Positions 8,620 through 18,576 of a DNA stretch of 64,000 nucleotides are shown in pieces; within the stretch, counting starts at the first letter, position 1, and each line of letters opens with the position of its first letter. This DNA comes from Zhongshania marina. GTDB lineage: Bacteria; Pseudomonadota; Gammaproteobacteria; Pseudomonadales; Spongiibacteraceae. The stretch covers positions 62,001 through 126,000 of the forward strand of contig NZ_PQGG01000002.1 of NCBI RefSeq assembly GCF_002915595.1, given 5' to 3'. A program made the translations under genes and the position numbers. Below the pieces are notes generated by a model that was not told where the DNA came from, made no database searches, and saw nothing but the letters and a program-made list of their open reading frames with translations.

Positions 8620-10833
8620 ATGAAGGCCACCACCCAACAGCGTTTTCAGCCACTAACAATGGCCGCCATTGCATTCGTACTTGGCAGCCCCAGCCTACTC
8701 GCCCAAGAGCAGGCGACGGCGAAAATGGAAAACGTACAGGTCATTGCAAAGCGCGTGGTAAAACGTAATCACGTGAATAGCCCTTCGCCAAAATTGGTGT
8801 ACGACGCCGATTTCTTCCAACTCTTTGAACCGATTTCTGTTGGTGACATGCTCAAGCGGGTTCCCGGTGTTAGTTTTAATAGTGATGTTGGTGAATACGA
8901 TCTTCCCCGCCTGCGCGGCTTAGATTCTCGCTACACTCAGGTGCTTATCAATGGCCGCCGCCTCCCAGGTGAAGAAAACAGCGGCGCGATTGCGGTAGAT
9001 CGAATTCCCGCAGAGATGGTCGAAAAAATAGAAATCATCCGCAGCCCCAGCAGTGACATCAGCAGCCAAGGTATTGGTGGCACCCTAAATATTATTCTCA
9101 AGGACGGCGCCCGACACGAAGGCGGAATCTGGCGCGTAGGCGTTGTTAATATGGAAGAAAATCGCGGTAGCGGTTTTGTCGGTATGTCCGGTGTTAGCGA
9201 TAAAATCGAATACGGTTTTTCAGTCAACATTCAAGAGCGCTACAACCCAAAGAGCAAGACCTCCAGCGAACAAGAGGAAGATGAGCGCGAAGACATTATT
9301 GAAAGTGATGTGCGCGACAGCCGCGATGTCGCCTTTGCTGCCGATGTTGCGTTTCAGTTAGGCGAGAAAAGTAAATTACGCCTAAATCTTCTGCACATTG
9401 ATACCGAGCGTGAAGAAAAAGAAAATACTCGAGTCACCGCACTTGAACGCGCCGATAGTTCATCGCCATTCGCGATTGATGAAATTGCTCTAGAGAATCA
9501 GTTAGAAGACATCGACCAAAGCAACACCAGTCTCGGCATAGATTACGAACTTGCCACAGCCAGCGGCGAATTAAACGTCTACGCCAGCACGCATCAATTT
9601 AAGCAAGACAAACGCGAAACAAATTTTGAAGCAGACTTAGGGGACCCACTCGAATTAGACGCACAAGAATTAACTGATATCGACGACACCGAAGACCGCA
9701 TTGGCTTTAGCTGGAAACGTGAATCAGCTAATAGTGAATCTAAGCTGGGCTTAGAATACGTCAGCAAAACCCGTGATTTTAATCTTAAGGCGTTGGATGA
9801 CAACGGCGATCTTGATGAGGAAAATGACGAATTCGCCGATTTTAGCGTCGATGATAAAGGCTTTAACGCATTCGCCAGTAACAGCTGGAAACTGCGTGAA
9901 GATTTAGAATTAGAGCTCGGCCTGCGCGCAGAGTATCGCGACGTAGACATAGTCGGCAGAGACTTCGATGGCAATATTAGTCGCAGCAATAATGACAGCA
10001 TCGACTACAACCCCTCAGCGCATATTCGCTGGCACCTAAACGAGAACGAGCAATTTCGCGCCAGTATTGCCCGCACCCTTCGCCGCCCACAGTTCGACCA
10101 ACTCAATCCCGTCGAACTGACCATAGACGATGAGAAATTTCGTGGAAATAGCGATTTAGATCCAGAGAGCGCCATCGGTATCGACCTTGGCTACGATCAC
10201 TTCATTGCCGACAGCGGTGTGATCGGCATTAACTTTTTCTATCGCGAAGTGGAGGATTTAATTGAGTATCGCCAAACCGACATTACCGTTGGCGGAACAG
10301 ATTTTGAACTGCGTCAAGCAATCAACAATCGCAACACCGGCAAGGTTATGGGTGTTGAATTGGATTTCAGCGCGCCAATGACGCTAATAAACCTGCCATC
10401 TGCACAGGCGTTTTTCAATCTCACACTATTGGATTCTGAAGTTGAAGACGACTATTTTGAAGGTGTGAAAAGACGATTCAGCGGACAAGCAAAATATGTT
10501 TACAACCTAGGCTTTGAACACGAACTTGCAGCGCTACAAGCTAGCTACGGCCTCAGCTATCAAAAGCAAGGTGACAGCGAGGAATTTGAAGGTAATGAAA
10601 TTAATCGCATACGCTACGACGGCAATTTAGAAGTATTTATTGAAAAGCGCTTTGATAATGGCAACTACGCGCTGCGTCTGTCTGGTCAAAATTTGCTAGA
10701 CGCCGAAAAGAATGAGCTTATTCGCAAATACGATGACACCGCAGCACTGCGCGCTGGACAGTTCGAATCAACAGAGACCGAAATCGAACACACCTCGCCA
10801 GCTATTTTGCTCACACTGCGCGGTAGCTTTTAA
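8620..10833 (+). CDS. TonB-dependent receptor, probable phytate/organophosphate uptake
   Basis: 737-residue outer-membrane receptor. A signal peptide (about 1-28, ending LLAQ) is followed by the plug domain (SVGDMLKRVPGVSFNSD, LPRLRGLDSRYTQVLINGRRLPG, IEIIRSPSSDISSQGIGGTLNIILKDG) and a 22-strand-type barrel ending ILLTLRGSF with a terminal Phe. The barrel is rich in acidic loop residues. The beta-propeller phytase follows 72 bp later, and a Pho box precedes it, so uptake of phytate or a breakdown product is the best guess. Linkage of beta-propeller phytases with TonB receptors is known in aquatic bacteria. GAGGAA is a good ribosome site before the ATG. Confidence 0.88.
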   Translation: MKATTQQRFQPLTMAAIAFVLGSPSLLAQEQATAKMENVQVIAKRVVKRNHVNSPSPKLVYDADFFQLFEPISVGDMLKRVPGVSFNSDVGEYDLPRLRGLDSRYTQVLINGRRLPGEENSGAIAVDRIPAEMVEKIEIIRSPSSDISSQGIGGTLNIILKDGARHEGGIWRVGVVNMEENRGSGFVGMSGVSDKIEYGFSVNIQERYNPKSKTSSEQEEDEREDIIESDVRDSRDVAFAADVAFQLGEKSKLRLNLLHIDTEREEKENTRVTALERADSSSPFAIDEIALENQLEDIDQSNTSLGIDYELATASGELNVYASTHQFKQDKRETNFEADLGDPLELDAQELTDIDDTEDRIGFSWKRESANSESKLGLEYVSKTRDFNLKALDDNGDLDEENDEFADFSVDDKGFNAFASNSWKLREDLELELGLRAEYRDVDIVGRDFDGNISRSNNDSIDYNPSAHIRWHLNENEQFRASIARTLRRPQFDQLNPVELTIDDEKFRGNSDLDPESAIGIDLGYDHFIADSGVIGINFFYREVEDLIEYRQTDITVGGTDFELRQAINNRNTGKVMGVELDFSAPMTLINLPSAQAFFNLTLLDSEVEDDYFEGVKRRFSGQAKYVYNLGFEHELAALQASYGLSYQKQGDSEEFEGNEINRIRYDGNLEVFIEKRFDNGNYALRLSGQNLLDAEKNELIRKYDDTAALRAGQFESTETEIEHTSPAILLTLRGSF

Positions 10834-10905
10834 GCAAGCCTATTCTGAATTGCAATGGCAGGCTGATTGAGCAGCCTGCGACATTTACTCTATTTTGGAA
10901 TTTTT

Positions 10906-12459
10906 ATGAATACATTTGGAAAATTTATACTCGCCGGCACGCTACTCGCTACTAGCGCCTGCTCCCAGCTAAGCAGCGTAAAAAACATCAATACAAATAT
11001 GCTAAGTTTTAATAAGCAGCATATTTTTGACACTGACAAAACCATTTATAGCAGCCAAAACGAGATTGAAGCCGCCGCAAAATCCGGCGATTGGCTGATT
11101 TGGGTAGAAGACCCACGGCGTGAATTATGGATGGCCTCGCTAAGCTACAACGAGCTTGCTCCAAAAAAAATCGCCACCCTAGAGCATGGTGTAGACGGCC
11201 TTTGCGCTGCGCCGTTATCTGACTCTGCGTTAGACCTGTTTATTAGTGATGGTGATGGCGGCATGCACCACTACTGGCTGAATCCACAAAGCGGACAATT
11301 TCACTCTGTACGCAGCCTTACGATCAATCCCGATGTAGAACGCTGCCTACTGAATGAATCCTCATTAATCTATTTGGATCCATACCTAGGTGCGATGAGT
11401 ATCGACCGCGACCCTGAAACCGATACGGTAATTCGCACCGCCAATATTACGGCTAACCGCGAACTTATCGGCCAGCTTTCAGCTGCAGCTGAATCCCAAA
11501 TACTTGAATACGCTGTTTCCGCCCCGCGAGCGCCATTCCCACTGATTAGTGCCGATCTAGAAACTGACTCGGTTGACCGCGCCGGCGACGCTGCCGACGA
11601 CCCTGCCATTATGATTTCTCATAAAGGCACATTGTGGATTGCTGGCACAGACAAGCAGCAAGGCCTTCGCGTGTACGACGCCCAAGGGAAGCAAATTCAC
11701 TTTCTTAATCGCGGTCGCTTAAATAATGTCGATAGTCTTGCCTTAACGAGCGAGCGATTTTTACTCTCTGCTACCAATCGCACAAGCCACAGTATTGATT
11801 TATTTATTGCCGAGCCAGATAAGAATCGTATCGAGTTCATCTCTGCTATACCGCTGACTATGGATGACCCCTATGGTTTGTGCATGGCGAAAGACGCCAG
11901 CGGCAAAGTCGCCATTTTTGCCGGTGATTCAGAAGGTCTGGTGCAATACTGGCAGTTAAATAGCGATTATCTCGGCGGCAAAATGTTGTCGGAATACCGC
12001 TTTGATTCACAAACCGAAGGCTGTGTTTACAACACCCTAGATCACCACCTCTACGTTGGCCAAGAAGATAACGGTATTTGGAAAATCGATCCGAGTAATG
12101 GCAACAGAGAGCTAATCGAGGCGATAAGCCAAGGCAATCTTATTGCCGATGTTGAAGGATTAGATATTTACTACGGCGAACAAAGCTACTTAATCGCCTC
12201 TAGCCAGGGTGACGACAGCTATGTGGTTTACCAACTTGCCCCGTGGAAGATGCTAAGTAAATTTCGTATTGGCCCCAATACCGACAAGGGGCTAGACGGC
12301 GCATCGGAAACCGACGGCCTCGCGGTAAGCTCGCAAGCAATAGGCGCTTACCCCCAGGGCATATTAGTCGTACAAGATGGCCGGAACAGGAGCCCAGCGG
12401 CGAATCAAAATTTTAAACTTATTGACTGGCGTAAAGTTGAAAACTTACTAAAAAATTAG
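10906..12459 (+). CDS. Beta-propeller phytase lipoprotein
   Basis: 517-residue calcium-type phytase (myo-inositol hexakisphosphate phosphohydrolase) of the six-bladed beta-propeller family. Family blocks visible: DDPAIMISHKGTLWIAGTDKQQGLRVYDAQGKQ, RLNNVDSL, DPYGLCMAKD, QTEGCVYNTLDHHLYVGQEDNGIW, ADVEGLDIYY, YLIASSQGDDSYVVYQ, and near the end ETDGLAVSS and QDGRNRSPAANQNFKLIDW. An extra 200-residue N-terminal part looks like a second, divergent propeller, as in dual-domain phytases. I take the ATG at 10906, not the upstream in-frame TTG at 10867, because GGAA is spaced five bases before it and the protein then starts with a lipoprotein signal (cysteine about residue 20, TSAC). It is the second gene of the Pho-box operon and ends at a strong terminator. 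Confidence 0.9.
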   Translation: MNTFGKFILAGTLLATSACSQLSSVKNINTNMLSFNKQHIFDTDKTIYSSQNEIEAAAKSGDWLIWVEDPRRELWMASLSYNELAPKKIATLEHGVDGLCAAPLSDSALDLFISDGDGGMHHYWLNPQSGQFHSVRSLTINPDVERCLLNESSLIYLDPYLGAMSIDRDPETDTVIRTANITANRELIGQLSAAAESQILEYAVSAPRAPFPLISADLETDSVDRAGDAADDPAIMISHKGTLWIAGTDKQQGLRVYDAQGKQIHFLNRGRLNNVDSLALTSERFLLSATNRTSHSIDLFIAEPDKNRIEFISAIPLTMDDPYGLCMAKDASGKVAIFAGDSEGLVQYWQLNSDYLGGKMLSEYRFDSQTEGCVYNTLDHHLYVGQEDNGIWKIDPSNGNRELIEAISQGNLIADVEGLDIYYGEQSYLIASSQGDDSYVVYQLAPWKMLSKFRIGPNTDKGLDGASETDGLAVSSQAIGAYPQGILVVQDGRNRSPAANQNFKLIDWRKVENLLKN

Positions 12460-12475
12460 CTCGCGTCACGCTAAT

Positions 12476-12512
12476 AAAAAAGCACATCAGCATTTGTTGA
12501 TGTGCTTTTTTT
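12476..12512 (+). terminator. Intrinsic terminator after the phytase operon
   Basis: A-tract, then AGCACATCA (12481-12489), loop, TGATGTGCT (12498-12506) and a run of T. A perfect 9-bp stem flanked by A and T tracts; it could work in both directions, since the P450 gene converges from the right. Confidence 0.93.
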
Positions 12513-12568
12513 ACTTCGCCTTTTCACAGATCATTGCCTTGGCTAGCTAATACGGCACTCTGCGTAAC

Positions 12569-13810
12569 TCAATCCTTAAATTTATATTTAATCGGCAGTG
12601 AATTTAAGCCACTCACAAAATGGCTGGGGATGTAAGTCGGTTCACCGTTAAACTCAATACCTTGCAACTGGGGTAGGAGCAAGCGGAAAAACGTTTCTAT
12701 CTCCATTCTCGCTAAGTGCATACCCAGGCAGTTATGACGCCCGTGGCCAAAGGCCAGATGTTTGCTACCCTTACGGCTCACGTCAAACACCTCTGGTCGA
12801 TCAATTGCCGAGGCATCGCGGTTCGCAGATTCAAAGAACATAGCAACGGTATCGCCCTTTTTAAGACTCACACCACTTAATTCAGTATCCGCAAGTACGG
12901 TGCGGGCAAAATGCTTAACTGGCGTTACCCAGCGAATGCATTCGTCTGCAGCTGTCGCGTATAGCGTCGGGTCATCAAGCAAGGCGTTACGCTGCTCAGG
13001 AAATTGAATAAGTGCCTGCAGGCCACCGGCAATACTGGCACTGGTCGTATCGTGCCCCGCAGTAGCGAGCAGTACGAAATAGGATGTAAGCGTAAAGGGG
13101 TCTATCAATTCGCCATTAAGTTTGGCATTGGCTAGCACACTGGCAATATCATCTTTTGGCGTGGCTCTGCGACCCTCAGCTAATGCAGTAAAGTAGTCTG
13201 CCATTGCCTGCACACATTCCATAAACACCGTCATCGCGTCTTTTTCTTCCGTCGCGAAACCTTCTGGCGCAAACAGCTGCTGGGTTAATTGCAGAATATG
13301 CGCTTCGTCTTGTTCTGGTATACCAATAAGCTGCAAAATAACTCGCAGCGGATACCAAAATGCAATGTCACTTGCAAAGTCGCACTCGCCGCCCTTGTCT
13401 TTCATACGCGTAATAAAACTTTCTGCTAGCTCCGCAACATGGCCGCGCATTTTGGCAATATTGGCGGGCATAAACCAATCACGGGTAATTTTACGCAGCG
13501 CCATATGTTGTTCACCGTCCATGTGAACAAGGGTTTTTACCCCCATAATATCGCCGAAGCGGGCCTGATTCATTTCTTCTAAGGCTTGTAAAATTAACAC
13601 CGCGCGAGGCTCGGCACTAAACAACTCGGGTGTCGATTCTATATAGCGAATATCCTCATAGCGGCTAATCGCCCAGAATGGCCGAACATCGTCGGGTTCA
13701 ATCAGGCAAATTGGCCTATGCTCTCGCAACTCCGCAAGCTTGGCGCTAATGTCTGCGGGCCTTGTATATGACATGGCGTCGCTAAGAATTGAGTCACTGA
13801 TATTGCTCAT
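12569..13810 (-). CDS. Cytochrome P450, CYP108-like
   Basis: 413-residue soluble bacterial class I P450 mono-oxygenase. Visible: I-helix ATAGHDTTSAS (Asp254-Thr255), ExxR at 290-293 (ECIR), the block RWVTPVKHFARTVLADTELSGVSLKKGD, and the haem-thiolate loop HLAFGHGRHNCLGMHLAR with Cys361. The region around the I-helix, VTPVKHFARTVLADTEL and the C-terminus resemble P450terp (CYP108), a terpineol hydroxylase, so a terpenoid or other alicyclic substrate is plausible, not proven. No ferredoxin or reductase gene is adjacent. It is the last gene after the TonB receptor (16-bp gap) and the RoxA-like cytochrome, forming one transcription unit. Confidence 0.92.
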   Translation of the reverse strand: MSNISDSILSDAMSYTRPADISAKLAELREHRPICLIEPDDVRPFWAISRYEDIRYIESTPELFSAEPRAVLILQALEEMNQARFGDIMGVKTLVHMDGEQHMALRKITRDWFMPANIAKMRGHVAELAESFITRMKDKGGECDFASDIAFWYPLRVILQLIGIPEQDEAHILQLTQQLFAPEGFATEEKDAMTVFMECVQAMADYFTALAEGRRATPKDDIASVLANAKLNGELIDPFTLTSYFVLLATAGHDTTSASIAGGLQALIQFPEQRNALLDDPTLYATAADECIRWVTPVKHFARTVLADTELSGVSLKKGDTVAMFFESANRDASAIDRPEVFDVSRKGSKHLAFGHGRHNCLGMHLARMEIETFFRLLLPQLQGIEFNGEPTYIPSHFVSGLNSLPIKYKFKD

Positions 13811-13826
13811 AATTATTTCCTTTGAA

Positions 13827-16253
13827 CTACAAATTCGCTTTTATGCTTAAGCCTAATTGCCGTGGCTCGTTTAAGTAAGCGTTAAAGGACCCCTTCTGCA
13901 CCGGCATAGCAAAATAGATGGTTCGGTAGCTCACATCGCTACAGTTTTTACAGAAAAAACTAACATCAATTTCTTTGTCACCAAAGTAACGCAATCCAAA
14001 CGATAAGTCCCACAAAGTATACGGTCCTTGGGTGGGTTCATCTGGCGTGTCTGGACTGGCCCAATGCTCACCGCTATAAGAAGCAGAGATACGTCCATAA
14101 CCACCCAGCGTCGGAGTAATTGGCTGCTCGTAGGTGGCAATGGCAACCGCTGATAGATCTGGTGCCCTCGGTGTTTGGCGACCATCTAAGTGACGCACCG
14201 CTTCCGGCGCATCACCTAAGTCTGAAAACTCGGCCTCTAACCACGTAACACTCAACTCGGTACGCAGACGATCGGTGACCTGCACGGTATTTTCAATCTC
14301 AATACCACGGGAGGTCGCTTCACCGGTATTTTGAGTGAAGAAGTTAAATCCATTAAAAAAGTTAATCTGCAAATTTTCGTAAAGGGTATCGAAAACTGCA
14401 ATATTCGTTTGCGCGCGATTATCCCAATAGCGCGTTTTTAAACCTAGCTCCCAGCTCGTTGCGTACTCGGGGTCGTAGGTGGTGTTTTGCAGGTTTGCGG
14501 CTTCTTGAAACAAATTTACCGCACCGGCTTTATAGCCCTTACTAAAGGTGACATAGCCCATAATGTCGTCATTGAATTCGTATTGACCCGACACCGTACT
14601 GGTCAAAACGCTGCTTGAATACTTGTCATAAAAGCTCGGAGAATTATAAATAGTGTTTAAATCCAGCGCGTTTCTCGGCGTGCTTAAATCTCCTGTTGGC
14701 GCTGCCCCAACCAAACCAGAGGCAACAATCAGCTGTGCTAATTCTGAGTTATACCAGTAAATTTGATCGTAGCCACCGTCTTTGCGGTCTTGGCTATAGC
14801 GCATGCCGGCAACCAAGGTAAAGCCGTTATCAAAGTGGGTTTGGGTGTGAATAAACGCGGCCGCGCTGCTTGCATCTTGATAGTAGTGATCTTCAATAAT
14901 TCGCTCACCCGCCGTCGCTGGAAATAGATCAAAGGACTGAATACCCAACGGTGCGCCTATCATGCTCAGCAATGCAGTACATCCCAGCGACATGCCCGGT
15001 GGTCTACATACTGGCGCGGTATTTACATTCAAACCGAGCAGCTCAGTAATCGCCTTGGTGGTGAGGAAACTTGCGTAATTATTCGAATCAGTATCTGAAA
15101 CAAAGCTGCGATCACTTTCATAAGTCTCATGGGAATAATACAAACCAGCAACCACGTCTACCGGGCCAACCGAGGTGCTAAAGTTTAATTCCTGCGACCA
15201 AAAATCGATTTTACTGGGCTCGTTAAGTACCAATATATGGGCGGGACCGAAGTCAGCATCGCCATTGCGCTGCTCATCTTTAAACTGTCGCACACCGGTT
15301 ACCGAGCTGATATCGACACTCTCTAAGGCCCAGTTAAGCTTCCAACTTACACCGATATCCTCGCGAAATTCCTGCGAACGGGCATTGTTATTAGAAAGAC
15401 GCTGGTCTTCAGCAATATCATCGGTATAAAAATCAAGGCCACGTAGGTTTGCATAGTAAGTCAAATCGTCAGTAAGCGGCCCACTAACAACCTGCACACT
15501 ACCCCAGCAACAAGCAGCGTCGGATTTGGCGTAATCCAAAATAAGCCAAGACTCCAAATTATCACTTAATTCAGCAAGCCACTGGAATTTTCCGCTAAGG
15601 CGATCTGTTTGATTATAGGTGCGATCATCCTGCTGACGACTGCGATAGAAGCCATCCTGACGGTTGCTGACAAGGGATAACCGAATCGCGTTATTATCGT
15701 CCAAGGGCATATTAAATGCCGTAGAGAAATACTGCTTATTGTAGCTACCTACAACAATCTCTGAGCTATTACTAAACTCATCAAAGTTTGGTTTCATACT
15801 GCTTAAGGACAAAGCCCCCGCCACGGTATTCTTACCAAACAGCGTTCCCTGTGGTCCGCGCAATAACTCTAGGCCGCCTATGTCGTTCATGTCTTGCAAG
15901 GCCATTGCCGAACGCGAACGATAAACCCCGTCTACAAATACCCCAACGGCGCCTTCAAAGGTTCGGCCATTGCCGACGGTGCCAATACCACGAATTTTCA
16001 AACTGGAATTTTGCGAGCTTTGACCGGTATCAAAACTAATACTTGGGTTGACGTCGGTAAGGTCTGATGCGTCAAACACGCCGGCAGAGCGCATATCCTC
16101 TGCAGACATTGCGGTAATCGCAATTGGTACTTCCTGAGCACTTTGGCTACGCTTTTGGGCCGTGACTACGACCTCTTCTAATTCGGCAGATATGACTGGC
16201 ATGGCATTCAACGCCAATACCATCGCTACAATTCTCTGTGCTCGAAAGCCCAT
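13827..16253 (-). CDS. TonB-dependent receptor (hydrophobic-substrate type)
   Basis: 808-residue outer-membrane receptor. Signal peptide about 1-23, then TonB box-like region LEEVVVTAQKRSQSAQEVPIAI, plug domain (LTDVNPSISFD, LKIRGIGTVGNG, GVFVDGVYRSR, LELLRGPQGTLFGKNTVAGALSLSSMKP), and a barrel ending in LGLSIKANL. The opening VVVTAQKR...AQEVPIAITAMS is the class common in sphingomonads and marine gammaproteobacteria, often linked to uptake of hydrophobic or aromatic molecules. It sits between the RoxA-like cytochrome (112-bp gap) and the P450 (16-bp gap), which suggests import of the cleavage products made outside the cell (inference). Confidence 0.88.
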   Translation of the reverse strand: MGFRAQRIVAMVLALNAMPVISAELEEVVVTAQKRSQSAQEVPIAITAMSAEDMRSAGVFDASDLTDVNPSISFDTGQSSQNSSLKIRGIGTVGNGRTFEGAVGVFVDGVYRSRSAMALQDMNDIGGLELLRGPQGTLFGKNTVAGALSLSSMKPNFDEFSNSSEIVVGSYNKQYFSTAFNMPLDDNNAIRLSLVSNRQDGFYRSRQQDDRTYNQTDRLSGKFQWLAELSDNLESWLILDYAKSDAACCWGSVQVVSGPLTDDLTYYANLRGLDFYTDDIAEDQRLSNNNARSQEFREDIGVSWKLNWALESVDISSVTGVRQFKDEQRNGDADFGPAHILVLNEPSKIDFWSQELNFSTSVGPVDVVAGLYYSHETYESDRSFVSDTDSNNYASFLTTKAITELLGLNVNTAPVCRPPGMSLGCTALLSMIGAPLGIQSFDLFPATAGERIIEDHYYQDASSAAAFIHTQTHFDNGFTLVAGMRYSQDRKDGGYDQIYWYNSELAQLIVASGLVGAAPTGDLSTPRNALDLNTIYNSPSFYDKYSSSVLTSTVSGQYEFNDDIMGYVTFSKGYKAGAVNLFQEAANLQNTTYDPEYATSWELGLKTRYWDNRAQTNIAVFDTLYENLQINFFNGFNFFTQNTGEATSRGIEIENTVQVTDRLRTELSVTWLEAEFSDLGDAPEAVRHLDGRQTPRAPDLSAVAIATYEQPITPTLGGYGRISASYSGEHWASPDTPDEPTQGPYTLWDLSFGLRYFGDKEIDVSFFCKNCSDVSYRTIYFAMPVQKGSFNAYLNEPRQLGLSIKANL

Positions 16254-16365
16254 TGTGACGTCCTCTTCTCATTCGGCGACTGCAATATTTGCGCATTATT
16301 ATTCGTTAAAGCAGGCAGCCTAAGATAGTTAATAGCTGCCTGAATCCGCTTGTAGACGCCAGTCC

Positions 16366-18462
16366 TTATAAGGTTTTTAAATACTCTATAATTGCGCGCC
16401 GCTCGGCGTCAGTCAGCACGCTGGTAAATTCGTGGCCGCTATTTCCCTGGCTATAAAGCTTGGTGTTATAAATTTTCCGCTCTTCAATTTGCTGGTTCGT
16501 GGCGATAGGCACATTGATCAAATTCCACGCCAAACCACCATTCCCCCACAGCACTGACAATGCGTCCTGTAGGCTTGCGCCATTTGGATCAAGTGGATTG
16601 CAATCTATACCAGGTGTGACCACCCCAATAAGCGGTATAGGTAAACCCGAGCCGCATTCCACCGTGTCGTAACGCCAGCCAATTTTTTCTGCGTCATATC
16701 CAGTCTTTAAGCTGTAGTCAAAGCCCATCACGACCTTACCGGCTAAATCTGCTGGTGCATCAATAGAGCGACGACGCCATATTGCCGGCCGCGTGGCTGG
16801 ATTTAAGACGCTTTCAATATCTGGTACCGAACCATTGTGAAAATACGGCGCAGTTGCCCACACCCCATAGAGTGGCGGCGCTAAATAGCCTAAGTCGCGA
16901 TCTCCGCGTAGCGACTCATCAGCCCAGTCACCACACAGAGAAACACCATCGTCATTAAAGGGGCCATCTGAATAGGCAAACCAGTTGTTTCTCGAATACT
17001 CTGCGACCCGCTGAGAGTTGCCGTTTAAGCGCGCTGGATCGGTATTGATAATATCGATAGGGGTAATATATGCCGCTATACCTTCCAACAAGGGCGAATC
17101 TAAGTAAGCACTGTCATTTACATAACGGGGCGAATACGCACCGTGGCAGCTTGCACAAGAGCCATTGCCCCCCTCAGGACGCGCTACCGGATTATTCAAA
17201 CTCGGTGCCCACAGGTCTTTCGCGTGGAACAACACTGCCCCCGCCTCAGCTAAATTTGTGTCAACCTCACCCAAGGCCGAGGCAGGCCAAACCGGCGATT
17301 TTAATGAGCTTATCCACGCGTCACCATCTTGCTGATTGTCTAATACCCACTGCTTTGCCGCCTCAATGTCATTGAAGAAATCAGGAAAATGGAATGACAA
17401 TTCAATGCGTTTGGAATCGACAACCTGACCGCCGTCATAAAACTTGGCGGTACGACTTCCCACATTCCACCAAACCGGTGGATCTTCGGTGCCGGTTGAG
17501 GGCTCGCCCTGTATGGTGAGGTAAGACGGAATAGTTTCGTAATCGGCGAGGGTCAAGACCCCAAAAAGCTGAAAGTTGGTGATATTGCCGGTACCACGCA
17601 CTTTATTCTGCGAAATAATCGCCAATGCGGCTTGCTGAGGTGCAAGGCGCGTCAGCTCAGAAAACATCACCGTAATATCACTCAAGCTATTGGTGCCATA
17701 CATCGGCCCCATACCCTCGGCCTCATCGGCCAGCCCGACCGCACCGCCATGACAAATACTGCAGGTCACATTGAGCTGCCCTGTCCACGTTCCATCTGCT
17801 TTACGAAGCTGAGTTATACCCATTGGTAGCTGGCCACTGCCGCCATTATTTGCGTTCGGGTCTTCACCAGGCAAAGGGTAGGGATTGCGAACCGTCGACA
17901 AGGGCATTCCCCAACGCTGAGCAACTAGCTCGTCGTACTGCGCGGGGCGCTCACTCAAGCCCCACACAGACTTCCACATTTCAGCGTAGGCATCTGCAGG
18001 AAAGGAGTAAATCGACTCACTGGCATCGCCAGAAAAGAAACTCGCTGCGCCCGGCCGACCTTCAGCCGCAACCAATGCCAAACCGCGCTCTTCACGCTGA
18101 CGCAGCTCACCGCAATTTGCGGGTTGATTATCGTCTTGGCAGGTTTGCCACCAGGCATTCATCAACACCGCTTTATTTTCGTTTATCCCCGGCACCACCA
18201 TTTCACGGGGGTCGTCTGGAACCGGCGTGCTATCGGGTTTATTTTCACAGTAATCGTGCCAGTAATGCCCGCCGCGCCGACTTACCAGTAGTTCCTGCGA
18301 GACGGGGTTTGAACCAGAATCCACCCCGCCATTGCTGCCGCCACCATTATTGCCGCCATCTGTTAGTGGTGGTGGCTGCGTAGGGGGATTGCTTGATGAG
18401 CCGCCGCAGGCACTCAAAATCAACACGGAACTTGCCGTGATAAGAAATAGGAATTTTTTCAT
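16366..18462 (-). CDS. Dihaem c-type cytochrome lipoprotein, RoxA/RoxB-like
   Basis: Lipoprotein with signal MKKFLFLITASSVLILSAC (lipobox LSAC), a Gly/Asn/Ser linker, and two c-haem sites, CSICH and CASCH, about 202 residues apart. Rubber oxygenase RoxA has two CxxCH motifs with nearly the same spacing and similar length. Further similar blocks: PPVWWNVGSRTAKFYDGG, YLAPPLYGVWATAPYFHNGSVPDIESVL and the C-terminal LYSQGNSGHEFTSVLTDAERRAIIEYLKTL of the MauG/peroxidase superfamily. So an extracellular or periplasmic dihaem oxygenase or peroxidase acting on an unsaturated polymer or terpenoid is likely; the substrate is unproven. An in-frame ATG at 18483 is possible, but 18462 gives a proper lipoprotein signal. 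First gene of the unit with TonB receptor and P450; the TetR gene is divergent. Confidence 0.78.
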   Translation of the reverse strand: MKKFLFLITASSVLILSACGGSSSNPPTQPPPLTDGGNNGGGSNGGVDSGSNPVSQELLVSRRGGHYWHDYCENKPDSTPVPDDPREMVVPGINENKAVLMNAWWQTCQDDNQPANCGELRQREERGLALVAAEGRPGAASFFSGDASESIYSFPADAYAEMWKSVWGLSERPAQYDELVAQRWGMPLSTVRNPYPLPGEDPNANNGGSGQLPMGITQLRKADGTWTGQLNVTCSICHGGAVGLADEAEGMGPMYGTNSLSDITVMFSELTRLAPQQAALAIISQNKVRGTGNITNFQLFGVLTLADYETIPSYLTIQGEPSTGTEDPPVWWNVGSRTAKFYDGGQVVDSKRIELSFHFPDFFNDIEAAKQWVLDNQQDGDAWISSLKSPVWPASALGEVDTNLAEAGAVLFHAKDLWAPSLNNPVARPEGGNGSCASCHGAYSPRYVNDSAYLDSPLLEGIAAYITPIDIINTDPARLNGNSQRVAEYSRNNWFAYSDGPFNDDGVSLCGDWADESLRGDRDLGYLAPPLYGVWATAPYFHNGSVPDIESVLNPATRPAIWRRRSIDAPADLAGKVVMGFDYSLKTGYDAEKIGWRYDTVECGSGLPIPLIGVVTPGIDCNPLDPNGASLQDALSVLWGNGGLAWNLINVPIATNQQIEERKIYNTKLYSQGNSGHEFTSVLTDAERRAIIEYLKTL

Positions 18463-18515
18463 TGCTAGGCGGCCTCTCAGCATTTTTATTGTTATTTTGT
18501 CTTTTATAAAATTAA

Positions 18516-18556
18516 TGTACTTTTGTATGTTTTAGTAATTTGTACATTTGTATGTT
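18516..18556. promoter_or_regulatory. Tandem operator-like repeats between TetR gene and RoxA-like operon
   Basis: TGTACTTTTGTATGTT (18516-18531) and TGTACATTTGTATGTT (18541-18556) are direct repeats with one mismatch and a 25-bp period; each has a small internal dyad, TAC-n4-GTA. They fill the divergent intergenic region, as expected for sites of the neighbouring TetR regulator. Confidence 0.6.
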
Positions 18557-18576
18557 ATCTAAGTCAAGTGCTATGA

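Noticed and set aside
17823-18383. 186-codon open frame on the plus strand
   Set aside because: It lies opposite the RoxA-like gene with its intact haem motifs; composition is His/Arg/Ser-rich noise and no ribosome site is seen.
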